From positions 1 to 38,385 of the forward strand of contig VGYW01000017.1 of NCBI GenBank assembly GCA_016872875.1: DNA of 38,385 bases, written 5' to 3'. The number at the start of each line of letters is the position of its first letter. The stretch's first letter is position 1. The notes beneath the pieces were generated by a model. The model saw only the letters and a list, made by a program, of their open reading frames with translations, was not told the origin of the DNA and did no database searches. Source of the DNA: Planctomycetota bacterium. GTDB lineage: Bacteria; Planctomycetota; PUPC01; DSUN01. Positions 25,512 through 34,282 of this stretch are shown here, in pieces. Made by a program: the position numbers and the translations under genes.

Positions 25512-25914
25512 GATTCCGCCCCTCCACTTGCGGGATAGTGTACTCGGTGAATGTGCGGCGGCGCAGCCCTCCGAGATCGAGGGTGCCATTCTCGGGATGG
25601 AGCTTGATCTCCCACTTCCCCATGGCGAACGTGCCAATGATCGCGTCGAGGGCGTGGCCATCGGCTTCACCGAGTTCGTCTACGGGGATCACTCCCGCGT
25701 CGAAACTCAAGCCCTCGATGGTGCCGATTGCTATGCACTCCTCCTTGACCTCGATCAGCCGCCCGGCTAGCCGGACGCGGTAGGGTTCCCGCAGAACGCA
25801 CATGGGCACGCCGGCGAGCAACTCGCGGCGCACGAATGAGTGATGCACCCCGCTGTCAAAGAGCGCGATGGCCGCCTTGCCTTCGATCTCAATCTGCTTC
25901 ACGAGCCTGCTCAT
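25339..25914 (-). CDS. Retropepsin-like aspartyl protease-like protein with repeat-derived C-terminus
   Basis: ATG 25914 is 6 bp from GAGGG (25921-25925). The 191-residue product has a short beta domain with IALFDSGVHHSFVRREL, where Asp20-Ser-Gly matches the D-[ST]-G active site of clan AA single-domain proteases. LDAIIGTFAMGKWEIKLHPENGTLDL follows the usual G-(D/T) flap/strand pattern. The family is common in bacteria and generally of unknown substrate. From about residue 135 onward the protein is encoded by the 208-bp repeat (Arg/Pro-rich, ending LVLGPESGG), and the stop codon lies in one of its palindromes. The native protein was therefore probably about 135 residues long. It is 12 bp downstream of the large propeller gene, likely the same transcript. 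Confidence 0.68.
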   Translation of the reverse strand: MSRLVKQIEIEGKAAIALFDSGVHHSFVRRELLAGVPMCVLREPYRVRLAGRLIEVKEECIAIGTIEGLSFDAGVIPVDELGEADGHALDAIIGTFAMGKWEIKLHPENGTLDLGGLRRRTFTEYTIPQVEGRNRRPEGTPVFSRRLQPPDRGAHTAQSRRDGRAPAASRSAPRFCRPFGTSLVLGPESGG

Positions 25915-25926
25915 CTTCGGCCCTCA

Positions 25927-28900
25927 TCACGGAGTGGATTGCGGCAGGAAGGCGATGGAGGTCTGGAGGGGGTAGCCGCAGATGCAGCCGGAGGCGGCCT
26001 CGGGGACCAGGACGAGGCCGCCCGCGGGGATGATGTTGACCCAGCAGCCGGGGCGGACGACGGTGGCGAGGTCGGTGTGCTCGCCGGTCTTGAGGTCGAA
26101 CATTCTGGCGTTGGAGTAGCGGCTGAAGGCGCAGCGGGCCGAGGCGGTGATGGTGCCGCAGGTGGGGCTCTTCTGCCACTTCCACACGGGCGCCGGCTCG
26201 CCGGTCCGCAGGCGGCAGGCGAAGCCCGTATTGTAGATGACGTCGCCGACGATGGCCGAGTGCTGCACCTGCTCGGCGTGCGGCCCCTGGAGGATGTTGT
26301 CGGGCACTGGGGTCTGGGTGTTCCGCCAGAGGAGGGCGCCGTTCGCGGCGTCGAAGGCCGCAAGGTCGTAGCGCACCCGCCGTTGCTTCTCGATCAGCAC
26401 GTTCTTCGTTCCAGTGATCAGCAGAGTCTCCTGGGCATAGCTGAGGTAGATGCAGTGCTGGAGCTGTTCGAGTGCGGCGGGCTTGGACCAGAGGGGCTTG
26501 CCGGAGCGGAGGTCGAGAGCGACCAGGTTTGCCCCCTTGCCCAGGAGAGCGTCGAGGCGGACGCGGCCGTCGGCCGCGTCGCGGGTCTCGGGGTTGGCGC
26601 TCTCGACGAAGTAGAGCCGTCCCCCGCCGGCGGCGAGGGTGGGGTTGATGATGACGCCCTGGGTCGGCGCGGGCGCATAGTCCCACAGCTTCTTGCCGCT
26701 CTGGCGGTCGAGGGCAAAGATGCTGTCGCTGCACACGACCGGCATGCGGTCGCGCCAGATGAGCACCTCAGTATCGAGGGTCTGGAAGCGATAGGACGCG
26801 AGGGGCTTGGTGTCGCTGCCGAGGAGGAGGTCGTCCACAGCGGCGACGTAGCCCCACTCGGTCTTGCACGTTGCAGTGAACTTCGCACGCCCGGTCTTCG
26901 CATCGAGGGCGAGGCATTTCGCTGCGGCGGCCACGTAGAGGCAGTCTGCGGTGGCGGCCAGGTTCCCGCAGTTTTTCAGCGCGCCCAGCCGAATGGAGTC
27001 GGGCACCTCGCGCTCCCAGAGCGCCGTGCCGTTGTACGCGTCGAGGGCCGCGATGTAGTTGTCGCCCGTGACGAACAGGCGTCCCGCGGCGTAGACGGGG
27101 CCGCTGGTCTTGTCGTGGCGGTCGGGCATGCGGCGTGGGCCGGGCCGCCCGAACCACTGGACTGAGGCGGGGCCTGGCGCGAGCGTGTCGCCGCTGCACG
27201 CGCTGTTGGCGGGGTCGGCGTAGAGGTGGCTCCACTCGCCCGCCCCTGGCAGCGGCCCTCGACGCGCCGAGCCCGTCCAGATGCCATCGCGGTCCTTTTC
27301 CACCTTCCAGCCTGGGATCGCCTCGGCGCCCCACGCGTCCGCCGCGTTTGGAGGGAGGAAGAAGATGACGGTGCCACCGGACGGCCGCAGGACGCGCCAG
27401 ACGTCGGCTGCGGGCGGCAGGGTCGTCGCCTCTGCCGAGGCGACGACGTTGGCGAAGTACGGCTGGTAACGCACGGTTTCGAGCGTGCCGCAATGGACGC
27501 TGACGCGAGAGCCATGGAGGCCGGCCTGTCGGAGACGCTTTCGGGCGGCCTCTGCCTTGGCGGGGTCGCGCTCAAGCACGACCACCTGGAAGCGCGAGCG
27601 CTTGGCAATCTCGCAAGGCAGGCTGCCATCGCCCGCTCCAAGGAGGAGGCAATAGCCCTGGTCGCCATCGGCGGCCCTGACGATCTTCTCGGCCAACTGC
27701 TTGGGGAGCTTTCCCGCCTCGTCGTCCGGGTAGGGCAGGGGAGACGCTTCTTCTACCGCCTTCAGAGCCTTCGCGCCGGGCGCGAAGCAGTGGACCGCGC
27801 CGCTGTCGGTGCTCACGAAGAGGCGGGAGCCGGCCACGGCGAGGCCGTGCGCCCTGCCGGAAACGACGCCTGTCCAGACGGCCTTGCCGTCCGCCGCGCC
27901 GTAGGCGACCACGCGGTCCTCGCCCCCCGCGAAGAGCACATCCCCCGCCAGGATCAGCTCGTGGGGGTTGCTGCACGACACGTCCCACTTCAGATACGCC
28001 TTGCGTTCGCCGTCGAGTTCCTCGAGACGCTTCTGCTCGTCAGGCGTCCTGGCCTTCTTGGCTCGGAGGCGGCCTGCCTCGATGTAGAGTCCCAGGTCAA
28101 TGGCTCGGAGGCGGTCCCTCGTGAGGACGTATGCCGTCGGCCCCTCGACAACCAGGCGCAGGCCGGGGAGCGACGCCACCCTCTCCCGCCCGTCGGCCGT
28201 CGAGAAGAGGAGCAACCCGTCCTCCCCGCTGCTGTGGACGAGAAGCGTGTCGGCCCGGAGCGCGAAGGTGCCGCCGGCCTTGCCGCCGAAGCCGCCGGGG
28301 ATGCTTCCGAGGTCCTTGCCGTCGCTGCGGTCGTAGACCTGCGGCGCCGTGCGGCCAGTGGGCACGAACAGCCGAGTCGGCGAAACGAGCAGGTGGCCCT
28401 CAGGCGTGACCTTAAGCGGCTGCTTCCAGAGCTGCTTGCCATCCTTCGAGTCAAGCGCCACCAGGTAAGTGCCGTGGTCCGGGAAGAGGCCGGCGGCGAA
28501 GTGGACGACCCCGCCCTCGGCCGCGACGCCGCTGCGGATTGGCCAGAGGGAGATCATCCTGCCGTTGCCGGGCAGGCGGCGGTCCTCAGGCCCGGCCCGG
28601 TGGCGCCAGAGGAGCGTGCCGTCGTCGGCCTTCAGGCAATAGAGGCAGCCGTCGTCGGAGCCGACATAGACCCGGCCGTCAGCGACGGTCGGGGCGAGCC
28701 GCACAGGGCCTTCGGTGGTGAAAGCCCAGAGGAGCCCGCCGGTCCGTGCGTCGAGGCAATAGACCGTATCGTCGCCCGACGAGCCGAAGAAGACCCGCCC
28801 GCCGGCCACGGCCAGTTGGGGTGCCCAGTCGTAGGAGAGGGTGGGAGCCATCCAGGCGAGGCGGTGCCAGACGTCCTGCTTCGCGGGCGATTCGGGCCAG

Positions 28901-29097
28901 GCAGGGCTGGGGGGGACGGAAGGCTGACGAACCCAGGCCTCTTCCAGGGGGAGGGGAAGTGATTCCGCGGTCGAACCGTTGCGGGCATGGTCGCCACGAT
29001 ACGTCGGCCAATCGGCGGCGAACGCCGGGAGCGCGGCGAGGAGCAGGCTCACTATACAGGCGTGGTCACGATGCCGCGGGCTTGACGAAGAACTCAT
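25927..29097 (-). CDS. Exported PQQ-like propeller protein with internal methyltransferase-like domain
   Basis: The 1056-residue protein begins with a signal segment (CIVSLLLAALPAFAA) and WPTYRGDHARNGST, the usual opening of PQQ/BamB-like propellers. Blades with -G-V-FGSSDDTVYCLDARTGGLLW-F pattern occur on both sides of an inserted Rossmann segment. The insert, at about residues 470-610, has CLLLGAGDGSLPCEIA, VVVLERDPAKAEAARKRL, VSVHCGTLE and VWRVLRPSGGTVIFFLPP, the order seen in SAM-dependent methyltransferases. A methyltransferase fold in an exported protein is odd, because SAM is cytoplasmic; the insert may bind another ligand. The start overlaps the end of the aspartate kinase gene by 32 bp. 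The aspartyl-protease-like gene follows 12 bp after its stop. Confidence 0.82.
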   Translation of the reverse strand: MSSSSSPRHRDHACIVSLLLAALPAFAADWPTYRGDHARNGSTAESLPLPLEEAWVRQPSVPPSPAWPESPAKQDVWHRLAWMAPTLSYDWAPQLAVAGGRVFFGSSGDDTVYCLDARTGGLLWAFTTEGPVRLAPTVADGRVYVGSDDGCLYCLKADDGTLLWRHRAGPEDRRLPGNGRMISLWPIRSGVAAEGGVVHFAAGLFPDHGTYLVALDSKDGKQLWKQPLKVTPEGHLLVSPTRLFVPTGRTAPQVYDRSDGKDLGSIPGGFGGKAGGTFALRADTLLVHSSGEDGLLLFSTADGRERVASLPGLRLVVEGPTAYVLTRDRLRAIDLGLYIEAGRLRAKKARTPDEQKRLEELDGERKAYLKWDVSCSNPHELILAGDVLFAGGEDRVVAYGAADGKAVWTGVVSGRAHGLAVAGSRLFVSTDSGAVHCFAPGAKALKAVEEASPLPYPDDEAGKLPKQLAEKIVRAADGDQGYCLLLGAGDGSLPCEIAKRSRFQVVVLERDPAKAEAARKRLRQAGLHGSRVSVHCGTLETVRYQPYFANVVASAEATTLPPAADVWRVLRPSGGTVIFFLPPNAADAWGAEAIPGWKVEKDRDGIWTGSARRGPLPGAGEWSHLYADPANSACSGDTLAPGPASVQWFGRPGPRRMPDRHDKTSGPVYAAGRLFVTGDNYIAALDAYNGTALWEREVPDSIRLGALKNCGNLAATADCLYVAAAAKCLALDAKTGRAKFTATCKTEWGYVAAVDDLLLGSDTKPLASYRFQTLDTEVLIWRDRMPVVCSDSIFALDRQSGKKLWDYAPAPTQGVIINPTLAAGGGRLYFVESANPETRDAADGRVRLDALLGKGANLVALDLRSGKPLWSKPAALEQLQHCIYLSYAQETLLITGTKNVLIEKQRRVRYDLAAFDAANGALLWRNTQTPVPDNILQGPHAEQVQHSAIVGDVIYNTGFACRLRTGEPAPVWKWQKSPTCGTITASARCAFSRYSNARMFDLKTGEHTDLATVVRPGCWVNIIPAGGLVLVPEAASGCICGYPLQTSIAFLPQSTP

Positions 29098-30430
29098 GGT
29101 AGAGGGCCCTCACGGCGTCGTGGGCGTCGGCAGCCTTGACGCCGAACATCATGGAGACCTCGGAGAAGCCCTGGTTGATCATCTCGATGTTGACGCCTGC
29201 GCGAGCGAAGGCAGCAGTGGCGCGGGCGGCAATGCCCACCGTGTGCTGCATCCCTTCGCCCACGATCATCACGAGGGCCAGGCCCCGCTCCACGCTCACG
29301 TCGTCCACCGCCAGGTCCTTGCGAATCCGCTCGACCACGCGGGCCTCCGTTGTGGTGTCGAGGAACTTCTCCCGCAGGATGACCGAGATGTTGTCTATCC
29401 CGGTCGGGCAGTGCTCGAAGGGGATGCGCTCGTCCTCGAGAATCTGGAGCAGTCGGCGCCCGAAGCCCACCTCGCGGTTCATCAGGTACTTGCTCATGTA
29501 GATCGAACAGAAGCCGGCGTCGCAGGCGATGCCTGTGACCGCGCTGGAGGCCAGCATCCGCTCCGGGACGATCATCGTGCCGGGCGCGGAGGGGTTGTTC
29601 GTGTTCCTGATGCAAACCGGGATGCCGGCGTGGTAGGCCGGCTCCAGGGCCTCCTCGTGGAACACGCTGAAGCCGGCGTAGGAGAGCTCGCGCATCTCGC
29701 GGTAGGTTATCTCCGGGATGGGGCAGGGGTTCTGAATGATGCTCGGGCTCGCCGCGAACACCGAGTCAACGTCTGTGAAGTTCTCGTACAGCTCGGCCCT
29801 CACGCCCGCTGCGACCACGGAGCCCGTGATGTCTGAGCCGCCGCGCGAGAAAGTGACCACCTCCCCCTTCGGCGAGTAGCCGAAGAAGCCGGGAAACACG
29901 GTCACGCCCGTCCGCCGGCGGAGCTTCCGCAGGTTGCCGTACGATTCGGGCAGCACGCGCGCGTTGCCGAACTCCGCGCTCACCAGCAGTCCGGCCTCCT
30001 TCGGGCTGACGTAGCTCGCCTTGACCCCGAGGCTCCGGAGGTACTCGGCAAAGAGCTTCGCACAGTTGTCCTCCCCCGCCGCCTTCACCGTATCAACGTA
30101 GCGCCCGCGATGGCTCTTGTCGCCAGCCAGGCGGGCATTGAGATCGCTGGTCACGGTCTTGCCGATGGCGTCCGAAAGCCCGAGCCCCTCGGCGATGCCG
30201 GCATAGCGGTCGGCCACGGCGCGGACCTCCGCCTCCGCCGACCCGAACGCCAGGTAGTGGTCGGCGCAGGCGATCAGCATGTCCGTCACCTTCGTGTCCG
30301 TCTTGTGCCGCTTCCCCGGCGCCGAGACCACGATCACCCTCCGCTCGGGGTCCGAGGCCACGATTGCCCCGACCTTCTTGAACTGCTCGGCCGAGGCCAG
30401 CGACGTGCCGCCAAACTTTGACACCTTCAT
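29066..30430 (-). CDS. lysC: Aspartate kinase
   Basis: ATG 30430 gives MKVSKFGGTSLASAEQFKKV, the canonical start of aspartokinases; AGGAG lies 12 bp upstream. The 454-residue enzyme phosphorylates L-aspartate, the first step to Lys, Met, Thr and diaminopimelate. The kinase half includes KFGGTS, VTVFPGFFG, SRGGSDITGS and ELYENFTDVDSVFAASP. Two ACT-type regulatory regions follow (IDNISVILREKF and LALVMIVGEGMQHTVGIAARATAAFARAGVNIEMINQG). It has the length of a monofunctional enzyme; no homoserine dehydrogenase part is fused. Feedback control by Lys or Thr through the ACT domains is expected. It has a promoter at 30479-30506 and is divergent from the large kinase. Confidence 0.95.
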   Translation of the reverse strand: MKVSKFGGTSLASAEQFKKVGAIVASDPERRVIVVSAPGKRHKTDTKVTDMLIACADHYLAFGSAEAEVRAVADRYAGIAEGLGLSDAIGKTVTSDLNARLAGDKSHRGRYVDTVKAAGEDNCAKLFAEYLRSLGVKASYVSPKEAGLLVSAEFGNARVLPESYGNLRKLRRRTGVTVFPGFFGYSPKGEVVTFSRGGSDITGSVVAAGVRAELYENFTDVDSVFAASPSIIQNPCPIPEITYREMRELSYAGFSVFHEEALEPAYHAGIPVCIRNTNNPSAPGTMIVPERMLASSAVTGIACDAGFCSIYMSKYLMNREVGFGRRLLQILEDERIPFEHCPTGIDNISVILREKFLDTTTEARVVERIRKDLAVDDVSVERGLALVMIVGEGMQHTVGIAARATAAFARAGVNIEMINQGFSEVSMMFGVKAADAHDAVRALYHEFFVKPAAS

Positions 30431-30478
30431 GCGGGCGTATTGCTCCTGAAGACCCTTGGAAGAACCACCATCGCCCAT

Positions 30479-30506
30479 ATTATAGACGGAACGCTGCCAG
30501 ACACAA
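30479..30506 (-). promoter_or_regulatory. Promoter of the aspartate kinase gene
   Basis: On the minus strand TTGTGT (30506-30501) is followed after 16 bp by a perfect TATAAT (30484-30479). It is back to back with the plus-strand promoter at 30514-30542; the two -35 boxes are 7 bp apart. Confidence 0.65.
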
Positions 30507-30513
30507 GCGCCCC

Positions 30514-30542
30514 TTGACGCCACGCGGCCCAATGTGTAGAAT
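30514..30542 (+). promoter_or_regulatory. Promoter of the large Ser/Thr kinase gene
   Basis: TTGACG (30514-30519) is followed after 17 bp by TAGAAT (30537-30542). The 5' leader to the ATG at 30661 would carry the hairpin repeat at 30556-30620. Confidence 0.75.
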
Positions 30543-30555
30543 CCCCTGCTGTTGC

Positions 30556-30620
30556 GGGATGAATGGATGGGTGGATGGGTGTCAGACAATCATCCATTCG
30601 TCCATCCATCCAATCATCCC
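30556..30620. repeat. Long inverted-unit hairpin element (GGATGGGT units) in a 5' leader
   Basis: Left arm 30556-30581 repeats GGATGAAT/GGATGGGT. Right arm 30590-30620 is the reverse complement (CATCCATTCGTCCATCC...). The core is 8 bp. It lies between the promoter and the start codon of the large kinase, so it would form a strong hairpin in the mRNA leader. Confidence 0.85.
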
Positions 30621-30660
30621 CTTTGGTTGCCGCGGTGCCCGCCTCATCACGGAAGCCGCC

Positions 30661-33600
30661 ATGCCCGACCCGCGCGAAAGCCTTTGCTCCGGCTGCGGGA
30701 CCACCCTCACGCTCGCCCCCGACGCCAGGGCGACCTGCCCGAAGTGCGGCCTGGACACCCGCATCCCAGGCACCCACGACCCCACGCCGCCCCTCGCCCA
30801 GCCTACCGCCACGCTGCCCGACGGCGCGGCCCCGACTGTCGCGCTCGCCGATGCGCCCGCAGGGCGGCCGGCCCCCGCGCCCGAGCGCACGGGCGAACTC
30901 TCCCTCCCGCGCTACGAGGAGCAGGAGGTCATCGGCCACGGAGGAATGGGCGAGGTCGTCCTCTGCGTCGACCGCGACATCCACCGCCAGATCGCCCTCA
31001 AGCGCATGCGTGAGACGCCCGACGCCAAGCCCTCCGACCGCGCGCGCTTCGTCGAGGAGGCCCAGGTCACTGGCCAGCTCGAACACCCGAACATCGTGCC
31101 CATCTACGAGCTCTCGCGCGACCCCGAGGGCGGCGTCTACTACACGATGAAGCTGGTCCGCGGAAGATCGCTGGCTGAGATTCTGAAGGACATCAAGGAC
31201 CACAGGGACCACAAGGACGACAGGGGCGCTCGTGACAGTGCTGGTGGCACAGGCGTCCCGCCTGTGGGCCAAAGGCAAGATGCCTGTGCCACCAAGGAAA
31301 TCTCTCTCGGCGACCTGCTACAGATGTTCCTGAAGGTCTGCGACGGCGTGGCCTTCGCCCACTCGCGCGGCGTCATCCACCGCGACCTCAAGCCCGCGAA
31401 CATCATGGTCGGCGACTATGGCGAGGTTCTTGTGATGGATTGGGGCCTGGCGCGCATCCTCAGACCAGACGACAGACGACAGATGACAGATGACAGCGGC
31501 CAGAGGGTGGAAAGTCACGCGTCACGCGTCACGCGTCAGGAATCACCCCCTCAAATCGCCTCCGACCGCCAGGAGATGTCCGCCCTCGAAACCCTCGCCG
31601 GCTCTATGCTCGGCACCCCGGCCTACATGTCGCCCGAGCAGGCGAAGGGGGAGTTGGACAAGATTGACGCCCGCTCCGACCTCTGGTCGCTGGGCGCGAT
31701 ACTCTACGAAATCTTGACGTTGGAGCGCGCCTTCGCGGGCGAGACCACCTACGCCATCCTTGCCAGCGTCCTGAAAGGCAACATCGTCCCGCCCGAGCAG
31801 CGCGCCCCAAGCCGCAACGTCCCGCGCGAACTCTCGGCCATTGTCATGAAATGCCTCAGCCGCACTCGTGCCTGCCGCTATGCCTCTGTCCTCGACCTCA
31901 AGCGCGACCTCACCCTCTTCCTCGAAGGCCGCAGCGTCTCGGCGGCGCCCGACACCTTTGCCCAGGCTTTTGTGAAACTCATCAAGCGCAACAAAGCCGT
32001 CAGTGCGGCCATTGCCCTCGCCCTATCCGTCCTATCCGTCCTATCCGTCCTATTCGTCACTCGCCTGGCGCGCGAACGAGATAGGGCCGTCGCAAGTGAG
32101 GGCCGCGCCATCACCAACGAGAAGGCAGCCATCACCGCCCGCGAGAAACAAGTCAAGGATGCCCTCAAGGCCTCGGAAGTGCTGGCCTACCAGGCCATCC
32201 GCGCGGCGGAGGAGGGGCGGTTCACCGAGGCGGAGGCCCGGGCCGAGGCGGCTAGGATTTTCCTTCCCGACGGCCCCTGGGGCTACTACGCCCTTGCCCA
32301 GATCGCCATGCAGCGGCAGGACAAGGCGACGGCGCGCAAGCAACTCGACGAGGCCCTTCGCCGCGACCCCACGCACGAGCAATCGCGGGCCGCCCTCGCC
32401 CAGCTCCTCGGGGCAGCCGGTGAAGCCGACAAGCTGAGAGCTCTTGTGGCGAGCGCCGGCAAGGCCGGGGATTGGCGCGCCCTGCTCGCCGCAGCCGACG
32501 CATTGGTCGCGGCAGGCGGCTCTGAGGGACTCGCGGCCTACGAGAATGCCCTTGCCCTCATGGAGAAGGACCCCACGGTCGAGCGAAAGGTCCTCGATGA
32601 GAAGAAGGATACGCACTTCTACGTGCGGGCAAAGGCCCTGTCTGCGGGCTTCTACGACTCCATCCGCAGGCTCCCGGTCGAGGAGCAGCGGCGGCGCATC
32701 GCCGCCAAGTTCAGCGAAATCCACGGCACCCCAATCAACCCGACATTCACAGTTGACAAGGGGGCAATCGTGGGCTTGTCCCTCCAGCAGCAGCCTGTCC
32801 GGTCCCTTGAGCCGCTCAGGGGCATGCCCCTGCGGTACCTTAACTGCGCAGGCACCCATGTGGGTGACCTACGAGCACTTAGAGGCATGCCGCTCGAGAC
32901 TCTTTTTTGTGGAGGACCTGTTAACGTTCTCGCCGGCAAGATCGCTGACCTAGCCCCACTAGAAGGAATGCCTTTGGAAGAACTAATGGTGGCCGTTTGC
33001 CAAGTAGAAGATATAAGGCCCTTGAAAGGACTACCCCTGGCTAGGCTGCGTTTGGAGTTCCTGCCTGTTAGGGACCTGACGCCCTTGAGGGGGATGCGAC
33101 TTGAGACCCTAAGTGTCAGGTACTGCCGGCGTATAAGGCACCTGGATCCTCTTCAAGGAATGCCCCTCACCACACTGGACTGTGACTCGACGGGCGTGGC
33201 CGACCTCGGCCCACTCAAGGGCATGCGACTCAGAAGCTTGAACTGTGGTTCGACGGGCGTGGCCGATCTCCGCGCACTCAAGGGCATGCCACTCAGAAGC
33301 TTGAACTGTGGTTCGACGCGGGTGAGTGACCTGGACCCGCTAAGGGGAATGACATTGACGACCTTGGACTGCTCGGGTACCAGTGTGAGCGACCTTAGCC
33401 CTTTGCGAGGGATACCCCTGACTTGCCTGGAGTGCGAAGGGGCTCCATTGAAGGACCTGCTCCCGCTGAAGGGCATGCCTCTGACAACCCTGCACTGCGC
33501 AACTCCCGGAGTGGCCGACCTGTGCCCACTCGACGGGATGAAGTTGGAAACGCTCTCTTTTTCCCCCAATAGAATCACGAAAGGTCTTGACCTGATAAGG

Positions 33601-33699
33601 GCCATGAAGACCCTGAGACGCATAGGCCGCCAACGCCACTACCTGCACGGAGCGGATGATTTCTGGAAGAGATACGACGCGGGGGAGTTCAGCAAGTAG
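30661..33699 (+). CDS. Transmembrane Ser/Thr protein kinase with zinc ribbon and leucine-rich-type repeats
   Basis: The 1012-residue protein from ATG 30661 starts with a zinc ribbon (CSGCG...CPKCG) and a Pro/Ala linker. A Hanks-type kinase domain follows: G-loop GHGGMGEV at 92-99, Lys114, HRDLKPANI with Asp242, DWG at 260 in place of DFG, and GTPAYMSPEQAKGE. A membrane span lies near 447-466. Then come a TPR-like helical region and about eleven 22-24-residue LRR-like repeats (L-GMPL-SLNCGST-V-DL) from about 709 to 990. The end is DFWKRYDAGEFSK. It probably phosphorylates proteins in response to an external or periplasmic signal read by the repeats. Repeat DNA has inserted in frame at about residues 178-214, before the HRD motif, and at 266-300 in the activation loop, so activity could be altered. 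Confidence 0.85.
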   Translation: MPDPRESLCSGCGTTLTLAPDARATCPKCGLDTRIPGTHDPTPPLAQPTATLPDGAAPTVALADAPAGRPAPAPERTGELSLPRYEEQEVIGHGGMGEVVLCVDRDIHRQIALKRMRETPDAKPSDRARFVEEAQVTGQLEHPNIVPIYELSRDPEGGVYYTMKLVRGRSLAEILKDIKDHRDHKDDRGARDSAGGTGVPPVGQRQDACATKEISLGDLLQMFLKVCDGVAFAHSRGVIHRDLKPANIMVGDYGEVLVMDWGLARILRPDDRRQMTDDSGQRVESHASRVTRQESPPQIASDRQEMSALETLAGSMLGTPAYMSPEQAKGELDKIDARSDLWSLGAILYEILTLERAFAGETTYAILASVLKGNIVPPEQRAPSRNVPRELSAIVMKCLSRTRACRYASVLDLKRDLTLFLEGRSVSAAPDTFAQAFVKLIKRNKAVSAAIALALSVLSVLSVLFVTRLARERDRAVASEGRAITNEKAAITAREKQVKDALKASEVLAYQAIRAAEEGRFTEAEARAEAARIFLPDGPWGYYALAQIAMQRQDKATARKQLDEALRRDPTHEQSRAALAQLLGAAGEADKLRALVASAGKAGDWRALLAAADALVAAGGSEGLAAYENALALMEKDPTVERKVLDEKKDTHFYVRAKALSAGFYDSIRRLPVEEQRRRIAAKFSEIHGTPINPTFTVDKGAIVGLSLQQQPVRSLEPLRGMPLRYLNCAGTHVGDLRALRGMPLETLFCGGPVNVLAGKIADLAPLEGMPLEELMVAVCQVEDIRPLKGLPLARLRLEFLPVRDLTPLRGMRLETLSVRYCRRIRHLDPLQGMPLTTLDCDSTGVADLGPLKGMRLRSLNCGSTGVADLRALKGMPLRSLNCGSTRVSDLDPLRGMTLTTLDCSGTSVSDLSPLRGIPLTCLECEGAPLKDLLPLKGMPLTTLHCATPGVADLCPLDGMKLETLSFSPNRITKGLDLIRAMKTLRRIGRQRHYLHGADDFWKRYDAGEFSK
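31195..31297. repeat. Hairpin repeats inserted in the kinase domain
   Basis: GGACCACAGGGACCAC units (31195-31225) match the arm of the element at 18730-18839. A separate hairpin follows, with arms CTGGTGGCACAGGCGTC (31241-31257) and GATGCCTGTGCCACCAAG (31279-31296). They encode a low-complexity stretch between the kinase N-lobe/hinge helix and ISLGDLLQMFLKV. Confidence 0.8.
31460..31545. repeat. Tandem repeats inserted in the kinase activation loop
   Basis: CAGACGACAGACGACAGATGACAG-type units (about 31465-31497) are followed by GTCACGC units (about 31514-31538). They interrupt the stretch between DWGLARIL and TLAGSMLGTPAYMSPE, normally short in this family, and keep the frame. Confidence 0.75.
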
Positions 33700-33862
33700 G
33701 GCGGGGGAGGCCAAGAGCCAGTCGGCAGTGAGCAGTCGGCAGTCGGCAGGGGAGGAGGAGGCGGGTGTTCGGTGTTGGGTGTCAGGTGTTGGGGGTGAGA
33801 GATTCGCGGAGACTCGCGCGATTCGCGGTCACACGAAGAAGGTGTTCGGTCTTCGGGGCAAG
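33655..33862 (+). repeat. Kinase 3'-end plus tandem-unit block, copy 1
   Basis: The block starts in the last codons of the large kinase (TTCTGGAAGAGATACGACGC) and passes the stop. It continues with CAGTCGGCAGT units (33718-33756) and GTGTTCGGTGTTGGGTGTC units (33763-33796). It ends with GTGTTCGGTCTTCGGGG near 33843-33859. The same order of segments recurs at 34593-34762 in the same orientation. Confidence 0.85.
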
Positions 33863-33914
33863 AGGGCCGAAGATAGCCGACAGGGGCCGCGAGCGCCCAA
33901 GCGGCCGGCGGGCA

Positions 33915-33943
33915 TTGACTTCGGCAGTGGCGTACCGTAGAAT
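33915..33943 (+). promoter_or_regulatory. Promoter of the BrnT-type TA pair
   Basis: TTGACT (33915-33920) is followed after 17 bp by TAGAAT (33938-33943), about 55 bp before the ATG at 33998. Confidence 0.75.
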
Positions 33944-33997
33944 GCGTGCGAAAGAAGGAGCGACAGCCGCTCACCGTGCGAAGGCGGTTGGATAGTC

Positions 33998-34282
33998 ATG
34001 GACATTGACGACTTCGTCTGGCTGCCGGATGTCGTGGACAAAGTCGCCGTCAAGCACGGCTTGACGCAAGACGAGGTGGAGGAGGTGTTCTTCAACCGCC
34101 CGCAGTTCCGATTCGTTGAGTCGGGCTTTCGGCCGGGCGAGGACGTCTACGCCGCCCTGGGCCAGACGGATGCGGGGCGGTACGTGATCGTCTTCTTCAT
34201 TCTGAAGCCCGGGCACCTGGCGCTCATCGTCAGCGCCCGCGACATGGACCGCAAGGAGCGCAGGAGATACAAGCGTGGCTAG
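33998..34282 (+). CDS. brnT: BrnT-family (DUF497) RNase toxin
   Basis: The 94-residue protein has the DUF497 pattern: DFVWLPDVVDKVAVKHGLTQDEVEEVFFN near the start, a central beta-sheet with RYVIVFFIL, and the terminal SARDMDRKERRRYKR, which closely matches the BrnT ending. BrnT toxins are RelE-fold RNases that stop translation. The antitoxin gene follows with an 8-bp overlap. The module has its own promoter and sits between two copies of the kinase-tail repeat block, so it may have arrived or been preserved by recombination between them. Confidence 0.8.
   Translation: MDIDDFVWLPDVVDKVAVKHGLTQDEVEEVFFNRPQFRFVESGFRPGEDVYAALGQTDAGRYVIVFFILKPGHLALIVSARDMDRKERRRYKRG

Noticed and set aside
25339..25914. 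Retropepsin-like gene as part of a retroelement with the RT
   Set aside because: It is 23 kb from the RT on the other strand, in an operon with a propeller gene. Such small aspartyl-protease domains are common stand-alone bacterial proteins.
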